From Anaerolineales bacterium (lineage in GTDB: Bacteria; Chloroflexota; Anaerolineae; 4572-78; J111): a stretch of 64,000 nt of DNA. The stretch lies in contig JACKAU010000011.1 in assembly GCA_020634855.1 (NCBI GenBank), positions 1 through 64,000 on the forward strand, given 5' to 3'. The notes under the pieces were generated by a model, which saw nothing but the letters and a program-made list of their open reading frames with translations, ran no database searches and was not told the DNA's origin. The position numbers were made by a program, and so were the translations under genes. Below, in pieces: positions 23,989 through 32,592 of the stretch (position 1 is the first letter of the stretch; each line of letters opens with the position of its first letter).

Positions 23989-24813
23989 ATGGATATCTAC
24001 GGGCTTGATTTCACCAGCACCCCCGGTCGACGCAAGCCGATTACCTGTCTACTGTGCCATGTAGACGATACGGTTTTACACCCCGATCGCTTCTTCAAAA
24101 TTGCCAGTTTGAATGAGTTCGAAGTTTTTCTTAAACGGCGCGGCCCGTGGGTGGCGGGCTTTGATTTTCCTTTTGGCCAGCCGCAAAAGTTAATTGATAA
24201 TTTAGGCTGGCCCACAACCTGGGCCGGCTACGTGGAACATATAGCTACGATGAGTCAGGATGAATTTGAGGCCATCATCAGCGCCTATCGACAGGCCCGA
24301 CCCACGGGCGACAAACACCACCTGCGTACGACCGATGCCAAAGCCAAGTCGCTCAGCCCGATGATGCTGCACGGCGTACCCGTCGGCAAAATGTTCTTTA
24401 AGGGTGCGCCGCGTTTATTGCGAGCTGGGGTAAGCATTCTGCCTTGCCACCCCACCGAGGATAACCGGATCGCTCTTGAAGCCTATCCCGCGCTGGTGGC
24501 CCGCAAATGGCTCGACCAGCGCAGTTACAAGAACGACTCCCCCACAAAACAAACCGTAGAACAAGAAACCGCCCGCCGCGAACTCATCGCCAGACTGTGC
24601 TCTGCCGAACTTCTCGAATACTATGGGCTGCGTCTTGACATGGATAACGACCTGGCTGCCCAATTCATTCAAGACCCCACCGCCGACGGCCTCGACGCGC
24701 TGCTGTGTGCGATCCAGGCCGCCTGGGCCTACACCCAAGCCGACGCCGGCTACGGCATTCCGGCCCACTGTAATCCGAATGAGGGTTGGATTGTGGATCC
24801 GGAGTTGAGTTAG
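23989..24813 (+). CDS. DUF429 family protein (predicted RNase H-fold nuclease)
   Basis: A 274-aa soluble protein beginning MDIYGLDFTSTPGRRKPITC, the typical DUF429 opening with an acidic residue on the first strand, as in RNase H-like folds. A second acidic strand follows (VAGFDFPFGQP, near 55). The middle holds HHLRTTDAKAKSLSP, MLHGVPVGKMFFKGAPRLL and EAYPALVARKWL, and the C-terminus has a DALLCAIQAAWAY helix typical of the family. AAAGGA lies 7-8 bases before the ATG. Family members are predicted nucleases without proven substrate. Confidence 0.75.
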   Translation: MDIYGLDFTSTPGRRKPITCLLCHVDDTVLHPDRFFKIASLNEFEVFLKRRGPWVAGFDFPFGQPQKLIDNLGWPTTWAGYVEHIATMSQDEFEAIISAYRQARPTGDKHHLRTTDAKAKSLSPMMLHGVPVGKMFFKGAPRLLRAGVSILPCHPTEDNRIALEAYPALVARKWLDQRSYKNDSPTKQTVEQETARRELIARLCSAELLEYYGLRLDMDNDLAAQFIQDPTADGLDALLCAIQAAWAYTQADAGYGIPAHCNPNEGWIVDPELS

Positions 24814-24851
24814 AAACCGTAACCACTAATTTGAAACTGCTTCAACTCTTC

Positions 24852-24860
24852 GTCGCTATA
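24852..24860. repeat. Target-site duplication, left copy
   Basis: GTCGCTATA immediately outside the left end of the IS element; identical to 26059-26067. Confidence 0.9.
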
Positions 24861-26058
24861 TTCACTACCATACACTTTTAATCAACCCAAGCTAAAGCAA
24901 AAGGAATGGGTAAATCAAGATTGAGAAAATGGTCTAACAAACGCAGACCTAATTGAAAAAGGCTTAAATCACAGCGGTCAGTGCGATGAATGATGGCCGT
25001 CCATTGATCCCGGTGAGCGATAACACCCAGAAAGATGATCCAGATGTAAGCCAGGCAAGCGGCGATCATTAAGCGAGCCAACCGCTCTGGGTCATCAATA
25101 TGGCTTTTGTGTAGGTGAAAGCCTCGACTTTTCTGGTCAGAGAAAAAGGTTTCGATGCGGAACCGGTGGCGATACCAATAGATGGCTTCATCCCCCAGTT
25201 CAAAATTAGAGACCAGATAGATAGGCTCTTTGTAATCCGGATGCCACCAGACAATAGTTGTTACCGGGCCATAAGCTTGTAAGGTGAACGCGACATTGGA
25301 CAAACAAACATAATCACCGGCTTGTTGGCTCAGTTCGTTGAGTTGCAGCCAGTTACCTTGTTCACAGACCCAACAATTATGAGCGGTACGACACGCATAA
25401 TGCCAGCCAGCCCCTTCGATTTCGGCTTGTAAGGTGATACCGTCAAATTCACCATCACCCAGAAAAATGACATCCGTTTCAGCTGGAATGATGGCTTTGA
25501 TTTGGTCCAATAATTCAATGTGGGCCGTCTCAGGAAAGTGCCCTTTGCTGCCTTTGACCACGGTCCAGGCCAGCGGTAAGGCGCGACCCTTGTACACCAT
25601 ACTGACCACCAAGGCCAAACAATGGCGTCCTACTTCGCTACCATCCATGACTACAACCAGCGTACCCCGGTGGGCTAACCCAAACACCAACTCTTCGATG
25701 AAGGGCATAAAGTACGTCTCTTGGTCAATCCTCTCATTCTGGGTGTAGCGACTGAACCGTTTGACCCGACTGGTTACTTTGCCTGAACCAGGCGTTTTTG
25801 AGGCCATTGTTTCAAAATGACAGCGTTTGCCTTGGACTATCCCCGTCATCATTCCTGTTAGCGTATTGAGATGACGAACTTGATTTCCAGTTAATTGTTT
25901 GGGGTAAAGTTGCAGCAATCCTTTTTTTATGCCACGATAGACTTGGCGGTTATCACTCATTGGGTTCACTCCTTTTTTGTGGTGAAAATTGAGTTTACCC
26001 CGAGTGGTAGCCGTTTCTTAAATCTTCATTCCTTTCATTAAAACTGTACGGTAGTGAA
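24861..26058 (-). mobile_element. Complete IS4-family insertion sequence, 1198 bp
   Basis: Terminal inverted repeats of 25 bp with 3 mismatches: left end TTCACTACCATACACTTTTA..., right end complement TTCACTACCGTACAGTTTTA.... A 9-bp direct repeat GTCGCTATA flanks both ends, a length usual for IS4-type transposition. One transposase gene fills the element; its stop codon lies inside the left repeat. The identical target duplication and intact gene mean a recent insertion, into non-coding DNA. Confidence 0.93.
24878..25969 (-). CDS. IS4-family DDE transposase
   Basis: A 363-aa transposase that looks intact. Catalytic residues: D109 in VVMDGSEVG, D172 or D176 in GDGEFDG, and E273 in the Y-x2-R-x3-E-x6-K signature (Y266, R269, E273, K280), the defining IS4-family motif. 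No frameshift or internal stop is visible. The start MNPMSDNRQVY may be at the second Met. It lies within matching terminal repeats, so the element may still be active. A nearest-subgroup assignment (for example IS4Sa or ISH8-like) would need a database comparison. Confidence 0.93.
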   Translation of the reverse strand: MNPMSDNRQVYRGIKKGLLQLYPKQLTGNQVRHLNTLTGMMTGIVQGKRCHFETMASKTPGSGKVTSRVKRFSRYTQNERIDQETYFMPFIEELVFGLAHRGTLVVVMDGSEVGRHCLALVVSMVYKGRALPLAWTVVKGSKGHFPETAHIELLDQIKAIIPAETDVIFLGDGEFDGITLQAEIEGAGWHYACRTAHNCWVCEQGNWLQLNELSQQAGDYVCLSNVAFTLQAYGPVTTIVWWHPDYKEPIYLVSNFELGDEAIYWYRHRFRIETFFSDQKSRGFHLHKSHIDDPERLARLMIAACLAYIWIIFLGVIAHRDQWTAIIHRTDRCDLSLFQLGLRLLDHFLNLDLPIPFALAWVD

Positions 26059-26067
26059 GTCGCTATA
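26059..26067. repeat. Target-site duplication, right copy
   Basis: GTCGCTATA directly after the right inverted repeat of the IS element. Confidence 0.9.
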
Positions 26068-26621
26068 TTAGCGCAAGTCACACCGCCAATAGTTAAACTC
26101 AGGCAGATATTGACACCAAGATGATCCATTGCTACATTTATCATATTATTTGTGAAATGTATCACGGAGTAATACGAGTATCGCTTAACTTTGGATAATA
26201 TATAGACAATTAATCGACAATTAATCCCGTCACCCTACAATATAAAACCTAGACAGCCAGGACTTAGGAACGTAAGGAAATGATTTCAATTGATCACGAT
26301 TTCAAGATTTGATGAGAAATGATAGAACGCGGATGACACGGATCACACGAATTTTCACAGATAAGGCTTGATTTAACTTCAAAAAATCCGTATTCATCCG
26401 TGTGATCTGTACGATCTGCGTTCTATTTACCCACTTTCATGTAAAACTGCGATCTGTTGAATTTCTATTTTTGAGTATTACTTGAGTATCATCGACTATA
26501 ATAGTGTCAACCGCATGAAACGTTCACTTTAACAAGCGCAGGCTACTCTAACAAAAATTTCTTTCCCACTCTTTGCCTTAGCCTGTTCATAATAAAACTA
26601 TCATCCCAAAGAAAACAACCT
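26068..26621. other. 554-bp intergenic region before the ABC operon
   Basis: No convincing ORF. It holds AT-rich DNA (26150-26250), the palindromic repeat at 26322-26426, and a TATAAT at 26497-26502 that could be the -10 box of the ABC operon although no good -35 box stands at the right distance. Confidence 0.6.
26322..26426. repeat. Long imperfect palindrome (GAACGCGGATGACACGGAT family)
   Basis: ATAGAACGC at 26322-26330 and GCGTTCTAT at 26418-26426 are exact complements. Inside, words such as GATGACACGGATCACACG on the left pair imperfectly with ATCCGTGTGATCTGT on the right, giving a 105-bp hairpin-like element. Same style as at 48596-48663 and 62061-62134. Confidence 0.75.
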
Positions 26622-27329
26622 ATGAACCAACCACCCATTGTCGAACTAAAAAATCTCACTAAAAGTTACACCGAAGGCAAACAGAGCCGCGTTATTCTCG
26701 ATAAGGTCAACCTGAGCTTTGACCCTGGCGAATTTATTTTGCTGCTCGGCCAGAGCGGCTCGGGCAAGAGTACGCTGCTCAACCTGATCAGCGGCATCGA
26801 CGCGCCGGACAGCGGCGATATTTTCGTCAACGGCACGGCGATCAACCGCCTCAGCGAGCACCAACGCACCCTCTTCCGGCGCGAGCACATCGGCTTCATC
26901 TTCCAATTCTTCAACCTCATCCCGACCTTGACCGTCACTGAAAATATCACCCTGCCGATGCAGCTCAACGGCGGGGTCAACGCCGCCAAGGATAAAGAGG
27001 TCAAGGCGATGATCGAGCGGGTCGGTCTGAGCCATCGCCAAGATGCCTTCCCCGACCGCCTCTCCGGCGGCGAGCAGCAGCGTGTGGCCATCTTGCGCGC
27101 TGTGCTGCACAATCCCACCGTGCTGCTGGCCGATGAACCGACCGGCAACCTCGACGAGGAAACCGGCCAGACTATCATCGAGTTGCTGCTGGAGTTGACG
27201 CGCCAGGCCAACAAAACCTTGATTATGGCCAGCCACAACCCGGAATATATCGCGCTGGCCGACAAAACTTACCGCGTTACGCATGGCTCGTTGCTGCCTT
27301 ACCATCCCCAGAAAGCACATACGGAATGA
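26622..27329 (+). CDS. ABC transporter ATP-binding protein (LolD/MacB/AttE type)
   Basis: A 235-aa ATPase. Walker A GQSGSGKSTLLN near 42, Q-loop in FIFQFFNLIPTLTV near 90, signature LSGGEQQRVAILRA near 146, Walker B VLLADEPTGNLDEETG near 166 and the H-loop ASHNPEYI near 206. The N-L-I-P-T-L-T pattern is typical of the MacB/LolD class that works with FtsX-type permeases. The next gene, the permease, starts in an ATGA overlap with its stop, so the two are translationally coupled. Together with the AttH-like gene it forms an AttEFGH-like set. Confidence 0.93.
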   Translation: MNQPPIVELKNLTKSYTEGKQSRVILDKVNLSFDPGEFILLLGQSGSGKSTLLNLISGIDAPDSGDIFVNGTAINRLSEHQRTLFRREHIGFIFQFFNLIPTLTVTENITLPMQLNGGVNAAKDKEVKAMIERVGLSHRQDAFPDRLSGGEQQRVAILRAVLHNPTVLLADEPTGNLDEETGQTIIELLLELTRQANKTLIMASHNPEYIALADKTYRVTHGSLLPYHPQKAHTE

Positions 27330-29899
27330 AAGTGTCCCCCTTAAGCCTGATCGCGGTCCGGCACAGCACTAAGCATCCCGTGCAAAGTTTGCTCCTGGTG
27401 TTAGGCGTCGCGCTGGGTGTGGCGATGATTGTCGCCATCGACATTGCTAACAGCAGCGCGGGGCGGGCTTTTTCGCTCTCGACCGACAGCATCGTCGGCA
27501 AAGCCACCCACCAAATTACGGCCCAGCCCGGCGACCTGCCGACCTCGCTGTACCGCCAACTGCGGGTCGATTTAGGCTTGGATAATATCGCGCCAACCGT
27601 CAATGGGCTGGTGCTGCTCCAGGAAGCGGATGACCTGCCGCTCAACCTGCTGGGCATCGATCCCTTTGCCGAAGGGCCGTTTAGAAATTATCTGGGCGAC
27701 AGCAACAGCGGCCTGTCGTCTGATGCGCTCATCAGCCTGCTGATCGAACCCAACACAGTTCTCCTCTCCCAAAGTTTGGCCGAACGCTACAACCTCACCC
27801 CCGGCGACCATCTGACGATTTTGGCCGGGGATAAAACCAAAACCGTCGAACTGATGGGCCTGCTGGCCCCCAGCGACGATATGAGCCGCAGCGCCCTCGA
27901 TGGCCTCATCCTCAGCGACATCAGCACCGCCCAAGAGATGCTCGATATGCCCGGCGCCATCACCACCATCGACCTAATTTTGCCGAAGGAGGCCGATACG
28001 CAGCCTATTCGCGACTTGCTGCCGGCCAATGCCCAACTCCAACCGGCCAAACTGCGCAGCCAAACGCTAACCCAAATGACCGCCGCCTTTGAGCTGAACC
28101 TATCGGCGTTGAGTTTGCTGGCGCTGGTGGTCGGCATGTTTTTGATTTATAACACCATCAACTTTTCAGTGGTGCAGCGCCGCCCGGTGCTGGGCACGCT
28201 GCGCTGTCTGGGCGTCACCCGCCGCGAAATTTTCGGCATCGTCCTGTTCGAAGCGCTGGCCTTGAGCGCGGTCGGGGCGATGATTGGGCTGGGCTTGGGG
28301 GTGTTGATGGGGCGCGCGCTGGTGGCGCTGGTGACGCAGACCATCAACGACATTTTCTTTACCCTGACGGTGCAAAGTGTGGCCGTGACGCCGTTTACCC
28401 TTATCAAAGGGTTTTTGGCCGGGTTGGGCGCGGGGTTGTTCGCGGCTTTTATTCCGGCTCTGGAAGCGACCTCCGTGCCGCCGAACAGCGCGCTCAAACG
28501 CTCGGTCGAGGAGGCGCGGATGCAGCGGCTCATTCCGTGGCTAACGCTCATCGGCCTGGTCATCATTGGCACCGGTTGGGTTGTACTCAACCTGGCATCC
28601 AACTCGCTGGCGATTAGCTTTGCCGGTATTTTCATCGTGCTGATCGGCACGGCGTTTTTAACGCCGCTCGTCACAAAATATTTAATGCGATTGGTGCAGC
28701 CGCTCACCCGGCGGGCGCTGGGCATTATCGGCGCGATGGCTCCACGCGATATTATACGCTCGCTCAGCCGCACGTCCGTGACGATTGCCGCGCTAATGTT
28801 GGCGGTGACGGTGATTATCGGCGTCAGCATTATGATCGACTCCTTTCGCGGCACGGTCGTGACCTGGCTCGACAGCATCCTGTTCGCCGATATTTATGTC
28901 AGTCCGGCCGGGCAAAGCCTGCGCGTCGAAGGCGATATCGACCCGGGCTTTATCGACGCTATCCGGCAGCACGAGGGCATCGATTATATCAACATGCTGC
29001 GCGGGACGGTGGTCCTCGACGAAAATTATGAGCGCATCGAAGTTCGCGCTTTCAGCGCCTACCCCGATGAGCAGCGGCGTTTAGATTCATTGATTTGGGC
29101 GGTGGGGCCAACCGATACCGTTATCGAAGCCATTAACAATGGGGCGGTCGCCATCTCCGAAGTGTTTGCCCGCCGCTTTAATCTGCCGCTGAACGGCCCC
29201 TCGACCATCACGCTGCGCACCGAAAGCGGGCCGAAGACGTTTGAGGTGGTGGGCATCTTTTACGATTACGCTCTGCCGGAGGTGGGGTACGTTTATATGC
29301 GGCTCGATACCTATCGCACCTTCTGGCCGAGCGATACCGGCGTGTCCAACGTTTCGCTCTTTCTGACCCCGGAGGCGCTGCCCCAAACCGATACGCTCAC
29401 GCGCCAATTAACCGATCAATACGCGGCTGACTACCGGCTGTCGTTCTCCTCGAACCATAGTCTCAAAGCCAACGCGCTGGAAGTGTTCGACCGGACATTT
29501 ACGATTACCGCTGCTTTACGGCTGCTGGCGACCATTGTGGCCTTTATCGGCGTGCTGAGCGCGTTGATGTCGCTGCAACTGGAGCGCACCCGCGAGTTAG
29601 GCACGCTGCGGGCCAACGGCATGAGCATCCTGCAACTGTGGAGTAAAACGATGCTCGAAACCGGCCTGATGGGGTTGACCGCCGGCCTGATGGCGATTCC
29701 GTTTGGTTGGGCGCTGGCTTATATTTTGGTGCATTTTATCAACCTGCGCTCTTTCGGTTGGTCGCTGCAAATGCGCACCGACCCGGCTATTTTCGGCGTG
29801 GCGCTCATCGTCGCGCTCGTGGCGGCGCTGCTGGCGGGGATTTACCCGCTGCTGCGGTTGAATCAGTTGCAAATCGCGACGGCGATTCGGGAAGAGTGA
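27326..29899 (+). CDS. FtsX-like ABC permease (AttF/AttG type fusion)
   Basis: An 857-aa membrane protein. An N-terminal helix (about 18-40) is followed by a large extracytoplasmic domain, then three helices near 255-370, a second helix around 400-470, a second extracytoplasmic domain (about 500-715) and three C-terminal helices. LRCLGVTRREIFGIVLFEALALSAVG near 290 and LRANGMSILQLWSKTMLETGLMGL near 770 are the two FtsX-domain signatures. Two FtsX domains in one chain correspond to a fusion of two half-permeases. It likely uses ATP energy of the preceding protein to move a lipid or lipoprotein-like substrate or to do mechanical work; the substrate is unknown. Confidence 0.9.
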   Translation: MKVSPLSLIAVRHSTKHPVQSLLLVLGVALGVAMIVAIDIANSSAGRAFSLSTDSIVGKATHQITAQPGDLPTSLYRQLRVDLGLDNIAPTVNGLVLLQEADDLPLNLLGIDPFAEGPFRNYLGDSNSGLSSDALISLLIEPNTVLLSQSLAERYNLTPGDHLTILAGDKTKTVELMGLLAPSDDMSRSALDGLILSDISTAQEMLDMPGAITTIDLILPKEADTQPIRDLLPANAQLQPAKLRSQTLTQMTAAFELNLSALSLLALVVGMFLIYNTINFSVVQRRPVLGTLRCLGVTRREIFGIVLFEALALSAVGAMIGLGLGVLMGRALVALVTQTINDIFFTLTVQSVAVTPFTLIKGFLAGLGAGLFAAFIPALEATSVPPNSALKRSVEEARMQRLIPWLTLIGLVIIGTGWVVLNLASNSLAISFAGIFIVLIGTAFLTPLVTKYLMRLVQPLTRRALGIIGAMAPRDIIRSLSRTSVTIAALMLAVTVIIGVSIMIDSFRGTVVTWLDSILFADIYVSPAGQSLRVEGDIDPGFIDAIRQHEGIDYINMLRGTVVLDENYERIEVRAFSAYPDEQRRLDSLIWAVGPTDTVIEAINNGAVAISEVFARRFNLPLNGPSTITLRTESGPKTFEVVGIFYDYALPEVGYVYMRLDTYRTFWPSDTGVSNVSLFLTPEALPQTDTLTRQLTDQYAADYRLSFSSNHSLKANALEVFDRTFTITAALRLLATIVAFIGVLSALMSLQLERTRELGTLRANGMSILQLWSKTMLETGLMGLTAGLMAIPFGWALAYILVHFINLRSFGWSLQMRTDPAIFGVALIVALVAALLAGIYPLLRLNQLQIATAIREE

Positions 29900-29902
29900 G
29901 AG

Positions 29903-29936
29903 CAATTGATAATTGACAATTGATAATTGATAATGA
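29903..29936. repeat. Heptamer repeat after the permease gene
   Basis: Four to five copies of AATTGAT/AATTGAC begin 4 bases after the permease stop codon. Confidence 0.75.
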
Positions 29937-29982
29937 GTAGAGTTGTCGGTAGATCGTAACGCAGCAAGACGCAGCCAAAAGA

Positions 29983-30072
29983 TTTCACCACAAAGGACAC
30001 AGAGAAGACACCAAGAACACCAAGAAAAAACTCTGAGAACTCTGAGCCTACTTGGTGTCCTCTGTGGTAAAA
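29983..30072. repeat. Imperfect palindrome (CACCACAAAGGACACAGAG family)
   Basis: TTTCACCACAAAGGACACAGAG on the left pairs imperfectly with TGTCCTCTGTGGTAAAA on the right, with ACACCAAG and CTTGGTGT as an inner exact pair. A half copy recurs at 31378-31425. No gene overlaps it. Confidence 0.7.
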
Positions 30073-30177
30073 ATTCTCGCGGATGACGCAAATTTACAGC
30101 CCTAACAATAAGCTGCCTGAGTAGGTGAAGCTGGATCGAAAAGTGTAAGGTGATCTACGGAATTACGGAGTAATTTT

Positions 30178-31323
30178 ATGCGTTTAGTATTGATTATTGT
30201 GGCGCTGGTGGTGCTGTCTGGACTGGTGTTGGTGCAGTACAATCAGGTCGAGGGAGCATCGAACGAAATATCGGCGAACGTGCAGGAAGCGAACGTTGAA
30301 GCGTACGGGTCGGAGGGCTTCGCCAAGGCGGATAAGGTCGTCGAGTTTGAATTCCCCGCCGATCACGGCCCGCATCCCGATTTTCAGACCGAGTGGTGGT
30401 ACTACACCGGCAACCTCAGCGATGCTGACGGCAACCGCTACGGCTACCAGTTCACCATCTTCCGGCGGGCAATCGTGCCCGGCGAACCCGAACGAGCGTC
30501 GGAGTGGGCGACGCGGCAGATTTATTTTGCCCATTTCACCGTGACGGACGCGACCGGCGAGACTTTTGAAGCGCACGAGCGGTTCAGTCGAGCCGCAGCG
30601 GGCTTGGCCGGGGCGCAGGGCTTGCCCACCTATCACGTCTGGCTCGACGATTGGGAGGCCCGCGAAATCGAGTCGGGACAAGTCCGGCTACAGGCGAGCG
30701 ATGGCGACATCGGTATCGACCTAATTTTGGCGCAGACGAAACCGGCCGCGCTGCAAGGCGATCACGGCCTGAGCGCGAAGAGCGACGAGGTGGGCAACGC
30801 CAGCTATTACTATTCGCTGACGAATAATACCACTACCGGCACGATCACGACGCCGCGCGGCACATTTGCCGTGACCGGCAACACTTGGATGGATCGCGAG
30901 TGGAGTACCTCGATTTTGGGCAAAGAGGCGGAAGGGTGGGATTGGTTCTCGCTTCAACTCGATGATAACCGTGAGGTAATGTTCTATTTCATCCGCCGCC
31001 AGGATGGCAGCTTTGATCCGGTTTCGGCGGGCATTATCGTCAATCCCGACGGCAGCACCGACTATTTGACGCTGGCGGATGTCGAGATGACGGCGCTGGA
31101 CACCTGGACCAGCCCGCACACCGAGGCCACCTATCCGGCTGAGTGGCAGTTTGCTGTTCCCCAGGCCGGCATCGATTTACACATTACGCCGCTGTTGAAC
31201 GACCAAGAGTTGAATGTTTCCTTTGATTATTGGGAGGGGGCGGTTCAGATTGAAGGCAGCCAGAGTGGTTATGGCTATATCGAGCTAACCGGTTATGTGG
31301 GCAGTATGCAGGGCCGGATGTAG
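30178..31323 (+). CDS. AttH/CrtC-like lipocalin-fold secreted protein
   Basis: A 381-aa protein with an N-terminal hydrophobic segment (residues 2-20) acting as signal or anchor. The motif EWWYYTGNL near 73 and the following YGYQFTIFRR, then TWMDREWSTSILG near 240 and GWDWFSLQLDD, are hallmarks of the AttH/CrtC family (two lipocalin-like barrels; carotenoid 1,2-hydratases and 'predicted secreted hydrolases'). In AttEFGH operons such a protein follows an ABC ATPase and FtsX permeases, as here. CGGAG stands 8 bases before the ATG. A carotenoid-hydratase role cannot be excluded, since carotenoid-like genes lie 5-9 kb downstream, but the ABC context favours AttH. Confidence 0.85.
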   Translation: MRLVLIIVALVVLSGLVLVQYNQVEGASNEISANVQEANVEAYGSEGFAKADKVVEFEFPADHGPHPDFQTEWWYYTGNLSDADGNRYGYQFTIFRRAIVPGEPERASEWATRQIYFAHFTVTDATGETFEAHERFSRAAAGLAGAQGLPTYHVWLDDWEAREIESGQVRLQASDGDIGIDLILAQTKPAALQGDHGLSAKSDEVGNASYYYSLTNNTTTGTITTPRGTFAVTGNTWMDREWSTSILGKEAEGWDWFSLQLDDNREVMFYFIRRQDGSFDPVSAGIIVNPDGSTDYLTLADVEMTALDTWTSPHTEATYPAEWQFAVPQAGIDLHITPLLNDQELNVSFDYWEGAVQIEGSQSGYGYIELTGYVGSMQGRM

Positions 31324-31377
31324 AGATACTATTTTTATGAATAATAAATTCGCTCGATTATCAAGGATACGGGCGGA

Positions 31378-31425
31378 GATTTTTACCACAGAGGACGCGG
31401 AGTAGGCACAAAGATCACAGAGTTA
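31378..31425. repeat. Half copy of the ACCACAGAGGAC repeat
   Basis: TTTTTACCACAGAGGACGCGGAG followed by CACAAAGATCACAGAG matches the right-hand sequence family of 29983-30072 on the opposite strand. Unlike that element it has no complete second arm. Confidence 0.55.
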
Positions 31426-31520
31426 TTTTTCATTTCTTTTCAAGGTTACTTCCCCTACGTTTTCCTGGAATAAATAACCGGCTTAAATTCCTGAGGGGCA
31501 GATGCCACGTTTATTGAAAA

Positions 31521-31781
31521 TTCCAACGCGTACTTAATAGTTCCAATTTTCAGAGACAAATTCAACGCGCACTTAATTCTTCCAATTTTCAGAGACAAAT
31601 TCAACGCGCACTTAATTCTTCCAATTTTCAGAGACAAATTCAACGCGCACTTAATTCTTCCAATTTTCAGGGACAAATTCCAACGCGCACTTAATTCTTC
31701 CAATTTTCAGAGACAAATTTCGATTTTTACGAACAAATCTCGATTTTTACGAACATATTTCGATTTTTACGGACATATTCG
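31521..31781. repeat. Phased tandem array, TTC word every 19-21 bp
   Basis: About 14 units. The left part is a 39-40-bp repeat made of two half-units, TTCCAATTTTCAGAGACAAA and TTCAACGCGCACTTAATTC; the right part is three copies of a 20-bp unit of the form TCGATTTTTACGAACATAT. TTC[CAG] starts at 31521, 31541, 31561, 31580, 31600, 31619, 31639, 31658, 31678, 31698, 31719, (31739), 31759 and 31778. An 82-aa minus-strand frame through it (13-residue repeat NLSLKIGRIKCAL) is judged a by-product. Confidence 0.9.
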
Positions 31782-31963
31782 GTATATTGTGATTATTTTT
31801 GGGTGTATGAAGGGTTTTAGGCGTGGTTGAGGGAATAAATGTTTGGCTAGGCGTAGTTTGATGGACTATTTGAAGCAGCGAGAGAGGAATGAGTGATCGT
31901 TGTTTGGTGATGCATTATAATAGAGTATAATTTCTACTAACGTTGCTATTTTCGGGTAGAACA

Positions 31964-32546
31964 ATGGCCGAACAAACATAGGAAGCGGTGGCAGAGATTT
32001 GGGATTTGTTCAAAGAAACCGACGCTAAGTTCAGATAGATGACTCTTAAAGAAACTGACGCCAAATTCAAAGACACCGACGCCAAGTTCAAAGAAACAGA
32101 CCAAAAATCAACCAACTGTCAGGTCTGTTTACCAGCCAATGGGGCAAATTGATTGAAGCGCTGGTCCAGCCTAATGCTCTCAATCTCTTTCGACAGCGAG
32201 GCATTCAGGTTAATCATGTTTCCCAGGGCCAAAAGTCAACTCAACGGCCGATCGATGGAGGTTGACCTGTTACTGGAAAAATTCCGATGAAATTGTGGTG
32301 CTCGAGGTCAAAAGCACCTTGCGGATCAGTGATGTCCAATGATTTCTTGGCGGATATGGCCGAGTTTCTGGAGTTTTCCCCGTTACAAGACCTATCGAGT
32401 TTATGCCGGCGTGGCCGCTTGGACGTTGTGGAAGATGCCGACCGCTACGCCTACCGCCAAGGGTTGTTTGTGTTAAAGTCGTGGGCGATGGTATCGTGCA
32501 AATCCAGAATGATACGAATTTTCAGCCCAAAGATTTTGCTCAGTGA
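31964..32546 (+). pseudogene. Broken coiled-coil/PD-(D/E)XK nuclease-like protein (DUF3782 type)
   Basis: The start MAEQT is followed by a stop (TAG at about 31979) and the intended text E-AVAEIWDLFKETDAKF, with another TAG. A heptad repeat KETDAKF recurs four times, a coiled coil. After frame changes one reads INQLSGLFTSQWGKLIEALVQPNALNLF, then QLNGRSMEVDLLLE, NSDEIVVLEVKSTLRISDV, DFLADMAEFLEF, and finally a stop at 32546. EVD...EVK is the PD-(D/E)XK nuclease-like signature. At least two stops and four or five frameshifts are needed to read it, yet the residues between are well preserved. The DUF3782-type assignment is from memory of this family. Confidence 0.8.
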
Positions 32547-32562
32547 TACATTGCCAATAACC

Positions 32563-32592
32563 AAAGGGTTGGGATACCTCAACGCCTTTTTT
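32563..32592 (+). terminator. Likely terminator after the broken nuclease-like gene
   Basis: AAAGGGTTG...CAACGCCTTT forms a stem with one bulge, followed by TTT. The bulge looks like a one-base loss from a perfect stem, in line with the indels in the neighbouring gene. Confidence 0.45.

Noticed and set aside
31455..31703. 82-aa minus-strand frame with 13-residue repeats
   Set aside because: It is a translation of the 39-bp repeat. No ribosome site or recognisable domain is seen, and the phase breaks where the unit becomes 40 bp.
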